Shown in pieces: positions 1-7,003 of a stretch of 64,000 nt of DNA (position 1 is the first letter of the stretch; the number at the start of each line of letters is the position of its first letter). A program made the translations under genes and the position numbers. Origin of the DNA: Psychroflexus tropicus DSM 15496. GTDB lineage: Bacteria; Bacteroidota; Bacteroidia; Flavobacteriales; Flavobacteriaceae. The DNA lies in assembly GCF_000378765.1 (NCBI RefSeq), contig NZ_KB905342.1, positions 1 to 64,000 of the forward strand, in the 5' to 3' direction. The notes beneath the pieces are model-generated. The model did no database searches. It worked only from the letters and a program-made list of their open reading frames with translations, and was not told the origin of the DNA.

Positions 1-3
1 ACC

Positions 4-13
4 GTTGGGTGTA
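4..13. repeat. integron-like core half-site (left of ParDE)
   Basis: GTTGGGTGTA occurs here, and its exact reverse complement TACACCCAAC lies at 628-637 just after the toxin gene. GTTGGGT fits the integron core consensus GTTRRRY and ACCCAAC fits RYYYAAC. The spacing and orientation are those expected for a one-promoter gene cassette. No integrase is in the window and the second half of the right-hand attC is not seen, so the integron reading is an inference. Confidence 0.45.
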
Positions 14-25
14 ATTTGAGCGAAA

Positions 26-65
26 TTTTACCAATTTGATTTTTTACCAAATTTTGGTATATTTG
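26..65 (+). promoter_or_regulatory. parDE promoter and probable autoregulatory operator
   Basis: TTTG at 35-38 and TATATTTG at 58-65, 19 bp apart, match the Bacteroidota TTTG/TAnnTTTG promoter very well. A perfect 6+1+6 palindrome ACCAAATTTTGGT (46-58) fills the spacer and touches the -7 box. TTTTACCAA is also directly repeated at 26-34 and 42-50. ParD-type antitoxins repress their own operon through such sites, so this is the likely operator. Confidence 0.65.
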
Positions 66-81
66 AATAAAATTAAAAGTA

Positions 82-330
82 ATGAAAAACACATCAATAT
101 CGCTTGGAAATTATTTTGACCAATTTGTACAAACTCAAGTTTCTGCTGGACGATACAAAAACGTCAGTGAAGTAATCAGAGCTGGACTTAGGCTTTTGGA
201 AAATGAAGAGAGTAAAGTAATTGCTCTACGAAATGCAATTCAAGAAGGACTAAACAGTCCATTAGTAGAAGACTTTGACTTTGACGAAAATCTAAAAAGA
301 TTAAAAGCGGAAAAAAGAAAAAATGGCTAA
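82..330 (+). CDS. parD: ParD-like ribbon-helix-helix antitoxin
   Basis: This 82-residue protein resembles type II antitoxins of the ParD/CopG group. The N-terminal half (about residues 1-50) has the ribbon-helix-helix pattern: a beta strand (TSISLGNYF), then helices around SAGRYKNVSEVIRAGLRLL. The C-terminal half is charged, ends in KRLKAEKRKNG, and would wrap the toxin. Its last 8 bases overlap the start of the toxin gene, the usual arrangement for translational coupling in these operons. It is expected to bind the operator at 26-65 and neutralise the downstream ParE-like toxin. The family call is confident; target and activity are inferred. Confidence 0.88.
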   Translation: MKNTSISLGNYFDQFVQTQVSAGRYKNVSEVIRAGLRLLENEESKVIALRNAIQEGLNSPLVEDFDFDENLKRLKAEKRKNG

Positions 331-622
331 AGTAATTTTAAGACAAAAAGCCATTGATGACTTGAATGACATTTGGGATTATACTTTTGACAAATGGTCT
401 GCAAAACAAGCAGACAAATATTATGCTACAATAAAGTTAGCCTGTAACGGAATTGGACAAAATCCTGATGTTGGAAAAGAATATGACGGAATAAACAAAA
501 ACTTGCTCGGACTAAAATCTGGGAAACATATTATATTTTATCAATCACTTTCCGAAGATAGAATTGAAGTCATAAGAATTTTACACGAGCGAATGGATTT
601 GAAGAAAATAATAACCGAATAA
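323..622 (+). CDS. parE: ParE/RelE-superfamily toxin
   Basis: The 99-residue product has the ParE pattern: an N-terminal helix pair (AIDDLNDIWDYTFDKWSAKQADKYYATI), a central glycine-containing turn, and a C-terminal strand set with HIIFYQSLSEDRIEVIRILHERMD, where the conserved Arg/His near the end is typical. ParE toxins act on DNA gyrase, while RelE relatives cleave mRNA; sequence alone favours ParE. It overlaps parD by 8 bases. The pair lies between inverted core-like sites (4-13 and 628-637), which fits carriage on a mobile cassette. The gene appears intact. Confidence 0.88.
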   Translation: MAKVILRQKAIDDLNDIWDYTFDKWSAKQADKYYATIKLACNGIGQNPDVGKEYDGINKNLLGLKSGKHIIFYQSLSEDRIEVIRILHERMDLKKIITE

Positions 623-627
623 AAAAC

Positions 628-637
628 TACACCCAAC
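628..637. repeat. integron-like core half-site (right of ParDE)
   Basis: TACACCCAAC begins six bases after the parE stop codon and is the perfect inverted copy of 4-13. A complete attC would need a matching GTTRRRY site roughly 50-150 bp further on. None was found before the IS110 remnant, so the site is either truncated or not a true attC. Confidence 0.4.
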
Positions 638-639
638 AA

Positions 640-1001
640 AGAACTGAGGTAAAAAACAACTCTTTTCTTCATTAATTTTAGACATTATTATTCTAGGCTC
701 ACAGATTCCATTAATGGATTCTTTAAGCTTTTTTGTTCCTTTCATTGTGTGCTATTTACTTTGGCAGTATAGAGACATATGCTTCATCATACGGTAGCCC
801 TGATTTGGCTATAGCAAAGCATTGTTTAGGTAGCTTGTTGGCCACTGCAATCAGTGCTAACTTTTTGCTCTTTCCCTTGTTTACGATTCGCTGGTAAACT
901 TTTCGATGACTAGGTATTATTTTGCCTTTCTACGACACATACTCATAAAAATGATACCTTGAAGCTGAAAAACTTAGACGAAATTTAACGAACAACACTA
1001 A
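640..1001. other. gene-poor stretch holding insertion-sequence debris
   Basis: Apart from the IS110-type fragment (756-929) and the short palindrome near 707-718, no gene is supported here. The stretch separates two accessory genes and probably marks past insertion and deletion events. Confidence 0.5.
756..929 (-). pseudogene. IS110-family transposase, C-terminal remnant
   Basis: The complementary strand encodes about 57 residues containing VYQRIVNKGKSKKLALIAVA, followed by NKL-KQCFAIAKSG-PYDE. This matches the C-terminal (Transposase_20) end of IS110-type DEDD transposases in Bacteroidota, which ends shortly after the PYDE motif. Upstream the frame is closed by a stop (930-932), and neither the catalytic N-terminal part nor an intact end is present. 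The piece is therefore a dead fragment lying between the ParDE unit and the broken hydrolase. A small palindrome TCCATTAATGGA follows at about 707-718. Confidence 0.72.
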
Positions 1002-2249
1002 ATGAAAAATATAGTAACAATCATAATATTTTTGACAATATTATTTTCATGTAAAGAAAATAACGAAACTAAAGAAACACTTGAAAAAGATAATACTGCA
1101 TTAAACGACACATTAACTAAAAGTTTAAAATCAGCTTTTGAGAAAGGTGCTATTGTTGGATTTTCTGTGTCTGTTGTTGACGATAACGGCTTGATTTACG
1201 AAAATGGTTTTTGATATACAGACATTGAATTGAAAAAAAGGTATACGCCAAATACAACACAAAATATTGCTTCAATTTCCAAAACATTAATTGGAATTTC
1301 GCTCTTAAAAGCACAAGAATTGGGGAAAATAGAATTAAACGACCCAATTAATAAGTACCTGCCTTTCAAAATCATAAATCCTAATTACCCTGATAAACCA
1401 ATTTTAATTAAACATCTTGCTTATCATACATACTCAATAATTGATGTTGACGAAGTATATTCAAAATCCTATGTTTTAAAAAAATCTGAACATAATGACA
1501 ATGAAGGTGTGTACGATTGGTTTAGTAGGCCCAAAGATAAAATTTCACTCATCGAATTTATTGAAAACAGCCTTACTGAAAATGGAAAATGGTATGCTAA
1601 AGAAATCTTTGCCAATACAAAACCAGGAGAAATAAGAGAATATTCAAATATTGGAGCTGCTCTTTGTGCACAAATTATTGAATTTGCAACTGGACAAGAT
1701 TACCGATCTTTTACAAAGGACTATATTTTAAAACCCTTAAAAATGACGTCTTCTGGTTGGTCATCAAAAGATATTGACACCACAAACTATTCGCGATTAT
1801 TCGCAAACAAAGAAATGCTGATAGCAGAATATTCTTTAATTACTTATCCTGATGGTGGCTTTATAACTTCAAATAATGATTTGGGTCTGTTTTTAACAGA
1901 ATTGATGAAAGGTTACAAAGGAGAAGGTTGACTTTTAAATAAAGACAGTTATGAAAAGTTATTTGAAAAGCAAAAATTTCCAAATGTTACAACTGGAGAA
2001 GAATTTGGGATTTTTATGGAATTTAGCAAAGAATTTATAAAAATTAAAGATAATGTAATTGGTCACAATGGTTCAGACCCTGGAGTTATGACTGCAATGT
2101 ATTTTAATCCAAAAACCGAAACAGGCAAGATACTTTTGGTAAATACAGACTCAGATTTTGACGATAATTTTTGGCCAGAAATTGCATCAATTTGGAACTC
2201 ATTGATAAAATACGAAACTAAATTAAGCAGGCCAAAAGCCAGCAGGTAA
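1002..2249 (+). pseudogene. serine hydrolase (beta-lactamase/class C fold), two in-frame stops
   Basis: Three stretches of one reading frame (1002-1214, 1230-1931, 2016-2249) join into a single protein of about 415 codons, interrupted by TGA at 1212-1214 and 1929-1931. The N-terminus is a lipoprotein signal (MKNIVTIIIFLTILFSC). The class C/PBP4-like motifs are all kept: S-I-S-K (SxxK), Y-S-N, and H-N-G near the end. Family members usually read GFGY where the first TGA stands, so single-base changes explain it. No frameshift is needed. A nonsense-mutated pseudogene is the simplest reading, because neighbouring genes use TGA as a normal stop. The last few codons (LSRPKASR) run into repeat-like DNA. 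Confidence 0.75.
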
Positions 2250-2272
2250 CAATGTAAAAACATAATTTCAGC

Positions 2273-2341
2273 GGATTCAACTATCCCGACAGCCGTCGGG
2301 ACAGGCTGTCCGAATCCCCGCCTTTGCCGGCAGGCAGGCAC
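2273..2341. repeat. GC-rich nested palindrome
   Basis: In an otherwise AT-rich region, GGATTC (2273-2278) pairs with GAATCC (2312-2317). Inside it TCCCGAC (2284-2290) pairs with GTCGGGA (2295-2301), and GACAGCC (2288-2294) can alternatively pair with GGCTGTC (2304-2310). A GC-rich tail, GCCGGCAGGCAGGCA, follows. The composition and structure resemble dispersed palindromic repeats found next to cassette-like genes in flavobacterial genomes. That comparison is from memory, and whether it moves is unknown. Confidence 0.55.
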
Positions 2342-2478
2342 TCGGAATTACTGTTATTGTCGCTAAGCCGAAAGTTTTGGTATATTTAAGAATGAAAAGT
2401 GCATGAAACAGGTCAACTTCAATTGAGTTAACTTGTACATCACACCTTTATTACTATACTTTGATCTATAACTCAATT

Positions 2479-2934
2479 ATGAAAAGTGCCCTAATCCTCT
2501 TGGCTTTCATGACCATTACGGGAACCTCATTATCTCAGGAAAAGTTTCCGGTGTTAACCGACGATGCATTAGTGGGTTCAGAAATCTCAAATTTAAATCA
2601 CCAACGACCCTATAAATTTGTGGTCTTTGGCGCTATAAAATGCTCTTACAGTAAATTTTTAGTTGATCAATTATCTTATTTTGATGATTGTGAGCAGTTA
2701 GAAATCATAATCATTTTGGAAGATAGCAAAGAAGCTATTTTAAAGGAATATCCAAAGTTGATTGAAACCTACAGGGTGTACACTAACGAAATATTAAATT
2801 ATAAATTAACTAAAAATCAGGATATTACACCACAAACATTTTTATTCAAAGATGGTGAGCAACTCTTATATATTAAAGGAGTTAAAAAAAGAATGTTTAT
2901 CAAAATCAATAAAAAAATCAGTTGCAACATCTAA
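2479..2934 (+). CDS. secreted thioredoxin-fold-like protein, unknown function
   Basis: The start is taken at the ATG at 2479, because the frame upstream opens only with TTG and the ATG gives a clean signal peptide (MKSALILLAFMTITGTSLSQ). The mature part of about 130 residues has KFVVFGAIKCSYSKFLVDQL followed by an EIIIIL strand and later ITPQTFLFKDGE. This is the order of secondary structure and the cis-Pro (TPQTF) loop seen in thioredoxin/redoxin domains. Only one cysteine sits at the position of a CxxC motif, so a dithiol redox role is doubtful. No neighbour informs the function. Fold assignment is moderate; function is unknown. Confidence 0.6.
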   Translation: MKSALILLAFMTITGTSLSQEKFPVLTDDALVGSEISNLNHQRPYKFVVFGAIKCSYSKFLVDQLSYFDDCEQLEIIIILEDSKEAILKEYPKLIETYRVYTNEILNYKLTKNQDITPQTFLFKDGEQLLYIKGVKKRMFIKINKKISCNI

Positions 2935-3086
2935 AGGCTAACTAAAATAAGTGTCGTAGACTGTAAAGTTGCCTACTCTACTCAAGAGCCTTGAGAATAA
3001 ATGCTCTTGGTTACTTTTGTTCAACTAGACCGTACTAGCTCATAGGTAGCGATTCGCGGCTTTACTAATCTATAAAACTAATCCTA

Positions 3087-3308
3087 ATGCTCAATAAACT
3101 CTACTCCAAAACGTCTCAAAAAGACCTAAACGCCATGCTTAAACTTTATACTGCGCTCATCATCGTCTCCGCAGTTTTAGTGTTGGTAATGAATAGCCTG
3201 AGTTATTTGTTTCTATCTTGTGATTCCCAACTAAAACCATCTATAGGTCTTTTACTCGTGATCGCCTGGAGTGCTATTAATGTAGATTATCTTAAAAAAT
3301 ATAAGTAA
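3087..3308 (+). CDS. small membrane protein, unknown
   Basis: The 73 residues contain two likely membrane segments (about residues 20-42 and 52-65), with a basic N-terminus and a lysine-rich end (NVDYLKKYK). It starts a run of three short membrane-protein genes on the plus strand (3087-4115) that may be co-transcribed. No family is recognised. Confidence 0.5.
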   Translation: MLNKLYSKTSQKDLNAMLKLYTALIIVSAVLVLVMNSLSYLFLSCDSQLKPSIGLLLVIAWSAINVDYLKKYK

Positions 3309-3386
3309 AACAGCTTATATTCAACATTTATATTACAAATTTGAGACCATTAGCAGGTACAAAATCAATTTCAATATCGACTCCGT

Positions 3387-3833
3387 TTGTCACTCTTCGC
3401 CCTCTTTAGCTTTATCGCCTTAGTGGTGATGGCTGATTTTTTATGGCCTGAAAAACATATTAATGATAACATCAATGAAGTCCAAAAACAGCGACAAAAC
3501 TATTATAATGCCGCTAGAAATTTTCATTATTCCTATAAAGTCATCACTGATGAACATGAATATTATGTCACCGAAGACTTTGCTGAGTTAGAGCTACCAG
3601 GCAAACCAATAGAGTATTCAGTTTCTTTTTTGCTTGAAGAAGTGAATTGGTATAGATTAGCAGCTTCTCAACAAAAATCTTACTATTCCTTAAGATTAGT
3701 ATCTGGCCTTGTGCTTCCATTACTATCGCTATTGAGCATTCTCCTAGTTTTTCGATATAAAAGAAAAATAGGTACATTAGTTTTTGTGCTAAACCTCCTC
3801 ATGCTGGCTAACCGCATCTTTTTAATACTATAA
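3387..3833 (+). CDS. membrane protein with extracytoplasmic domain, start uncertain
   Basis: An N-terminal membrane segment (FALFSFIALVVMADF), a polar region of about 70 residues rich in Tyr/Glu, and two C-terminal membrane segments can be seen. The only start in frame is TTG at 3387. The frame is open upstream to 3354 and reads QFQYRLRLSLFALF, which looks like genuine coding sequence, but no ATG is available before a stop. A one-base loss near 3370 would join it to the neighbouring frame (RYKIN). The gene may therefore be 5'-damaged. Unrecognised family. Confidence 0.45.
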   Translation: MSLFALFSFIALVVMADFLWPEKHINDNINEVQKQRQNYYNAARNFHYSYKVITDEHEYYVTEDFAELELPGKPIEYSVSFLLEEVNWYRLAASQQKSYYSLRLVSGLVLPLLSLLSILLVFRYKRKIGTLVFVLNLLMLANRIFLIL

Positions 3834-3842
3834 ACCCAAACC

Positions 3843-4115
3843 ATGAAATCCAACACCTTAAACTCTCAGCCCACCAAACAACTAAAAACCAATCTCACCT
3901 TGCTAAAAGTGATGAGCCTACTCATATCCATATCTTCACTTGCTTTAATTGGTATTTGTGTATATGGGATGCTCACCAAGGAAAACATTTCTGCTTTTAT
4001 TGCTCTTATGGTCGTGGGGATATCCTGCCTGGCCATACTCCCTCTGCAACTTATCAACATCAAACGCATTTCCACAGAACTGAAATCCAGGAAAGAACAG
4101 GATAAAACTCTTTAA
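3843..4115 (+). CDS. small two-helix membrane protein, unknown
   Basis: The 90-residue product has a polar Asn/Gln/Thr-rich N-terminus, two hydrophobic helices (about residues 22-44 and 50-70) and a charged tail ending KSRKEQDKTL. It begins nine bases after the preceding membrane-protein gene and is probably in its operon. No recognisable domain. Confidence 0.5.
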   Translation: MKSNTLNSQPTKQLKTNLTLLKVMSLLISISSLALIGICVYGMLTKENISAFIALMVVGISCLAILPLQLINIKRISTELKSRKEQDKTL

Positions 4116-4297
4116 AAAACAGTCTTGAGGATCATTCCACCGCGCTCCTGATAGCAGTGGAAATCCCCGCCTGGTGTTTTTACAAAAGTTGTACTGTGGT
4201 AAGCTTGACTAAAGGAAAGCCTTACCAAAGTTTACAACTTAGAATAACAGTGGGCGGTGTTGAAGCGGATAGCAGGACGAAGCGCCCAAAAAAAACT
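4116..4297. other. intergenic stretch with degenerate repeat-like sequence
   Basis: Between the convergent genes ending at 4115 and 4298 no gene is convincing. Around 4264-4287 lies AGCGGATAGCAGGACGAAGC followed by GCCC, a GC-rich string of a type I recall as common in flavobacterial intergenic DNA. GGGCG at 4252-4256 can pair with CGCCC. The A-run follows it on the plus strand, so it does not make a standard terminator. Confidence 0.3.
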
Positions 4298-5203
4298 TTA
4301 GAAGTCGTAATTGAGACCTACCCCCAGTACTTCACGGATTTGGAATCCTCGCACAGCATTATCGTCATAAATGGCCTGGAAGGTAAAGTTTGCCGAGATG
4401 TATTTATTGACATTCATCACCAAGTTGAGCGTATAGTCGATATCTACATTTTGTGGATCTTCCAGGTAATTGGAATACAAGCCAAGAACATTATCTAGTG
4501 TAATATTCTCCATCAATTTAAACTTAACAAATGCATTAAGGGAGGCTCCAAATTCTGTTCTGATAGTTTCGCCTTCATCTAGTCCAAAAAAATCGCCGTC
4601 TACATAGCCTGCTGTTGTCGTGAATCTGTCATTGGCGCTAATAACACGACCGGTAACTGGAGAGACATTCACTCTAATGTCATCGCTTTGTTTCCATAAA
4701 GCACCAAGACCAAGTTGAGTAAAAGCGGGTGACATGAATTGAGTCTCCAGAGTTCTTATTTCATTACCCTGGTCGTCTTCTCCAAATTCGTAGCCTTTGT
4801 CGAATTGCGTTCTAAAATTCAAGAATGCTGAAGCATACCACTTAGAATTGCCAATTTGACGACCTACCGTAGAATTGATTTCCAAACGGTCATTGGTTTT
4901 TCTATAAAACTCCTGATCCCTAGTCTGATTGATCCCATAGTCCCCTAAAAATTTGGTATTCCAGGTATAGTTTCCTTTATTATAGTTGATATCGTAATTG
5001 ATAACCACATTGGCCGAATAGTTGCTGGTACCTCCACCCTGCCATTCATCATTAAAAGCAGCCTGATTGATTAGGAACTGGAAATTACCTTCATAAGTCC
5101 AAATGGTATCTTTGGATGTAGTTGAATTGGAGTCAGACTGAGCGTGAGCTAATAGTCCTGTAAATAGCATAGCCAATAGACTAAATAGATGGTTAAGTTT
5201 CAT
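4298..5203 (-). CDS. DUF3078 family outer-membrane-type protein
   Basis: The start is placed at the ATG at 5203, because the longer frame adds a non-secretory leader while this start gives a signal peptide (MKLNHLFSLLAMLFTGLLAHAQ). The mature part is rich in alternating-polarity strands ending in aromatic residues and finishes with Phe (LNYDF), as outer-membrane beta-barrels do. W-Q-GGG-TSN near residue 55 is characteristic of DUF3078 proteins of Bacteroidota. It lies downstream of DUF2480 and the suf genes on the same strand with a 90-base gap, so it may be a separate unit. Function is unknown. Confidence 0.8.
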   Translation of the reverse strand: MKLNHLFSLLAMLFTGLLAHAQSDSNSTTSKDTIWTYEGNFQFLINQAAFNDEWQGGGTSNYSANVVINYDINYNKGNYTWNTKFLGDYGINQTRDQEFYRKTNDRLEINSTVGRQIGNSKWYASAFLNFRTQFDKGYEFGEDDQGNEIRTLETQFMSPAFTQLGLGALWKQSDDIRVNVSPVTGRVISANDRFTTTAGYVDGDFFGLDEGETIRTEFGASLNAFVKFKLMENITLDNVLGLYSNYLEDPQNVDIDYTLNLVMNVNKYISANFTFQAIYDDNAVRGFQIREVLGVGLNYDF

Positions 5204-5293
5204 CGTGACTAATTTAAAAGTGCGATTGTAAATGTAAATAATAAAATGAAAATAAAAACCTAAGTCCTTCAAATTAAGGTTGAAAGCCTGTAT

Positions 5294-5806
5294 TTACTTA
5301 GATTTTGGTCTTTTGTAGAGAGGTACTGCAGAACAAGCTTCTCCATACATTACAGATTTAGCCAATGGCTGAAGATATTGTAAAGCCATTAAATAAGCGT
5401 TTTCTGGAACGGGTCTATTGGAACAGCCTTTAATAATGACAGGTTTGTCTTGATAGTCTGAAAAATCTACTTCTTCGAGAATGTTTTGATAAAGCGTTGC
5501 ATTAAGAAACTCTAAATCTCCATAAACTATTTTACGAGCAACTGGCTGCAGATAGGAAGTGATGAGAAGGTAAGCCCAGCCAGGCACAATAGCTTCACTG
5601 GAACAGTGAAGCGCCACATAAGCGTCTTGATATTTAGACCAATCGTAATTTTTTAAGTTCACTCTGAATTCTTTTTCTTTAAGGATGATACCCTCAAAAA
5701 GCCAATCTTTAATATCGATTATTTCTCGATGACCTTCGGGATAGTAATCTTCCAGATTAAAGGTCTTTAGTGAACTTTGAGCGACTTTGTTAACGATTTC
5801 TGCCAT
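5294..5806 (-). CDS. DUF2480 family protein
   Basis: This 170-residue cytoplasmic protein has no signal peptide. The body shows two related halves: a LHCSSEAIVPGWAYLLITSY block and a later IIKGCSNRPVPENAYLMALQ block, each followed by LQP-A and a YGD/YGE motif. DUF2480 is typically found with Suf genes in Bacteroidota. Here it starts three bases downstream of sufT, so it is almost certainly translated from the suf mRNA. A role linked to Fe-S assembly is inferred only from this position; the paired Cys residues could matter. Confidence 0.85.
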   Translation of the reverse strand: MAEIVNKVAQSSLKTFNLEDYYPEGHREIIDIKDWLFEGIILKEKEFRVNLKNYDWSKYQDAYVALHCSSEAIVPGWAYLLITSYLQPVARKIVYGDLEFLNATLYQNILEEVDFSDYQDKPVIIKGCSNRPVPENAYLMALQYLQPLAKSVMYGEACSAVPLYKRPKSK

Positions 5807-5809
5807 AAA

Positions 5810-6133
5810 TTATAACATTCCTAGTTCGAGTTTTGCTTCTTCACTCATCAAATCCTGGGACCAGGCTGGATCGAAAGTTAGCTCTACTTCACATTCATTT
5901 ACCCAATCCAGGGATGCAGATTTTTCTTTTACTTCCTGAGGCAGGGATTCTGCTACAGGACAGTTTGGCGAAGTTAGGGTCATTAAAATTTTTACATCAT
6001 TGTCTTCGTTGACGAACACGTCGTAAATTAAACCAAGTTCGTAGATATCTACTGGGATTTCTGGGTCATAAATCGTCTTTAAAACCCTTACAATATCTTC
6101 TCCCAATTGTTCTGTGTTGATTTCTTCAGCCAT
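5810..6133 (-). CDS. sufT: SufT/MIP18-like (DUF59) Fe-S assembly protein
   Basis: The 107-residue protein is a DUF59 (MIP18) domain with the hallmark DPEIPVDIYELGLIYDV and the later LTSPNCPVAESLP motif carrying the conserved Cys. SufT/PaaD-like proteins help mature Fe-S proteins, and the eukaryotic MIP18 acts in cluster targeting. It sits five bases downstream of sufE and three bases upstream of DUF2480, inside the suf operon. Length is normal for the family and the key motif residues are present. Confidence 0.9.
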   Translation of the reverse strand: MAEEINTEQLGEDIVRVLKTIYDPEIPVDIYELGLIYDVFVNEDNDVKILMTLTSPNCPVAESLPQEVKEKSASLDWVNECEVELTFDPAWSQDLMSEEAKLELGML

Positions 6134-6138
6134 AATTC

Positions 6139-6570
6139 TTAAGCTTTATTTTGTTGACTATTGTAAGCAATAGCATACATTTTCATTTGTTTGATCATGC
6201 TCACCAGACCATTAGCACGTGTTGGAGACAAGTGTTCTTTAAGTCCTATTTCATCGATGAAACTGGTGTCTGCATTAATAATATCTTCGGGTTTCTGTCC
6301 AGAAAACACCCGAATCAAAATAGCGATAATGCCTTTAGTAATAATCGCATCAGAATCTGCAGTGTAGCTCACCTCATCATCATCCATCTCGGCATACACC
6401 CAAACTTTACTCTGGCAGCCTTTAATGATATTTTCTTCGATCTTATACTTTTCGTCGATGATTGGCAAAGATTTACCTAGCTCTATCATGTATTCATAAC
6501 GCTGCATCCAATCGTCGAACATGCTAAACTCTTCAATAATCTCCTCCTGTCTTTCTTTAATACTACTCAC
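6139..6570 (-). CDS. sufE: SufE cysteine-desulfurase sulfur acceptor
   Basis: This 143-residue SufE accepts persulfide sulfur from SufS and passes it to the SufBCD scaffold. The active cysteine lies in the conserved IIKGCQSKVWV motif (about residue 52), and the C-terminal LSPTRANGL helix is typical. The start is GTG at 6570, one base after the stop of the upstream META-domain gene, so translation is probably coupled. All family landmarks are present. Confidence 0.93.
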   Translation of the reverse strand: MSSIKERQEEIIEEFSMFDDWMQRYEYMIELGKSLPIIDEKYKIEENIIKGCQSKVWVYAEMDDDEVSYTADSDAIITKGIIAILIRVFSGQKPEDIINADTSFIDEIGLKEHLSPTRANGLVSMIKQMKMYAIAYNSQQNKA

Positions 6571-6571
6571 T

Positions 6572-7003
6572 TTACTCTTGCTTTTTAGCTTTTATAACTA
6601 TTTCTCCTTCCTTGTTCAAAAAGTTGATCGCTTGCTTTGAATTTTCAAACTGGGTGACTGAAGCTGCCTTTTGAAAAAATAAGTTTTCCAGCTTCATCGT
6701 TTCCTCACAATACATTTTTGTGGCAGAAGCGAAACCTAAATCTAATGTCTTTCCATCGAGTTTATAACTGAAATTATAATTATTGCATCCAGAATTGCCC
6801 GATATCGTAGAGTTATCAGGATTTACCTTAAGCGTTAGGCCAGATTCAGATACATCTTGATCACCTAGATGAGTCACAATATAGTCTTGCGACATTAATT
6901 GATCTGAGATCATTTTTCCCTGTTTTTGTGCTTTACAGGAACCTAACAACAGAACTAAAGATAAAACTGTGAGACTCAGATAAAGTTTTGAATTGATTTT
7001 CAT
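6572..7003 (-). CDS. META-domain lipoprotein inside the suf operon
   Basis: A lipoprotein signal ends in LLLGSC. The mature part contains a META/HslJ-type domain with SGNSGCNNYNFSY and the later MYCEETMKLENLFF block. META-domain proteins occur in HslJ and related envelope proteins, often linked to stress resistance; their biochemical role is not well defined. The gene overlaps sufS by four bases (ATGA) and is followed after one base by sufE. A cell-envelope lipoprotein is thus stitched into a cytoplasmic Fe-S operon. Confidence 0.85.
   Translation of the reverse strand: MKINSKLYLSLTVLSLVLLLGSCKAQKQGKMISDQLMSQDYIVTHLGDQDVSESGLTLKVNPDNSTISGNSGCNNYNFSYKLDGKTLDLGFASATKMYCEETMKLENLFFQKAASVTQFENSKQAINFLNKEGEIVIKAKKQE

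Noticed and set aside
640-760. second half of an attC site right of ParDE
   Set aside because: No GTTRRRY partner site is found at a suitable distance, so a full attC was not annotated.
2063-2341. 92-codon minus-strand frame across the GC-rich palindrome
   Set aside because: It is antisense to the conserved HNG end of the hydrolase pseudogene and its N-terminus translates the repeat.
2983-3009. hairpin CAAGAGC/GCTCTTG as a terminator for the gene ending at 2934
   Set aside because: The stem is only 7 bp with a 13-base loop and the T-run after it is broken; too weak to list as a terminator.
4157-4498. 113-codon open frame on the plus strand
   Set aside because: It runs antisense into the well supported DUF3078 gene and starts in repeat-like DNA; its sequence (VEADSRTKRPKK) looks like a translated repeat, not a protein.
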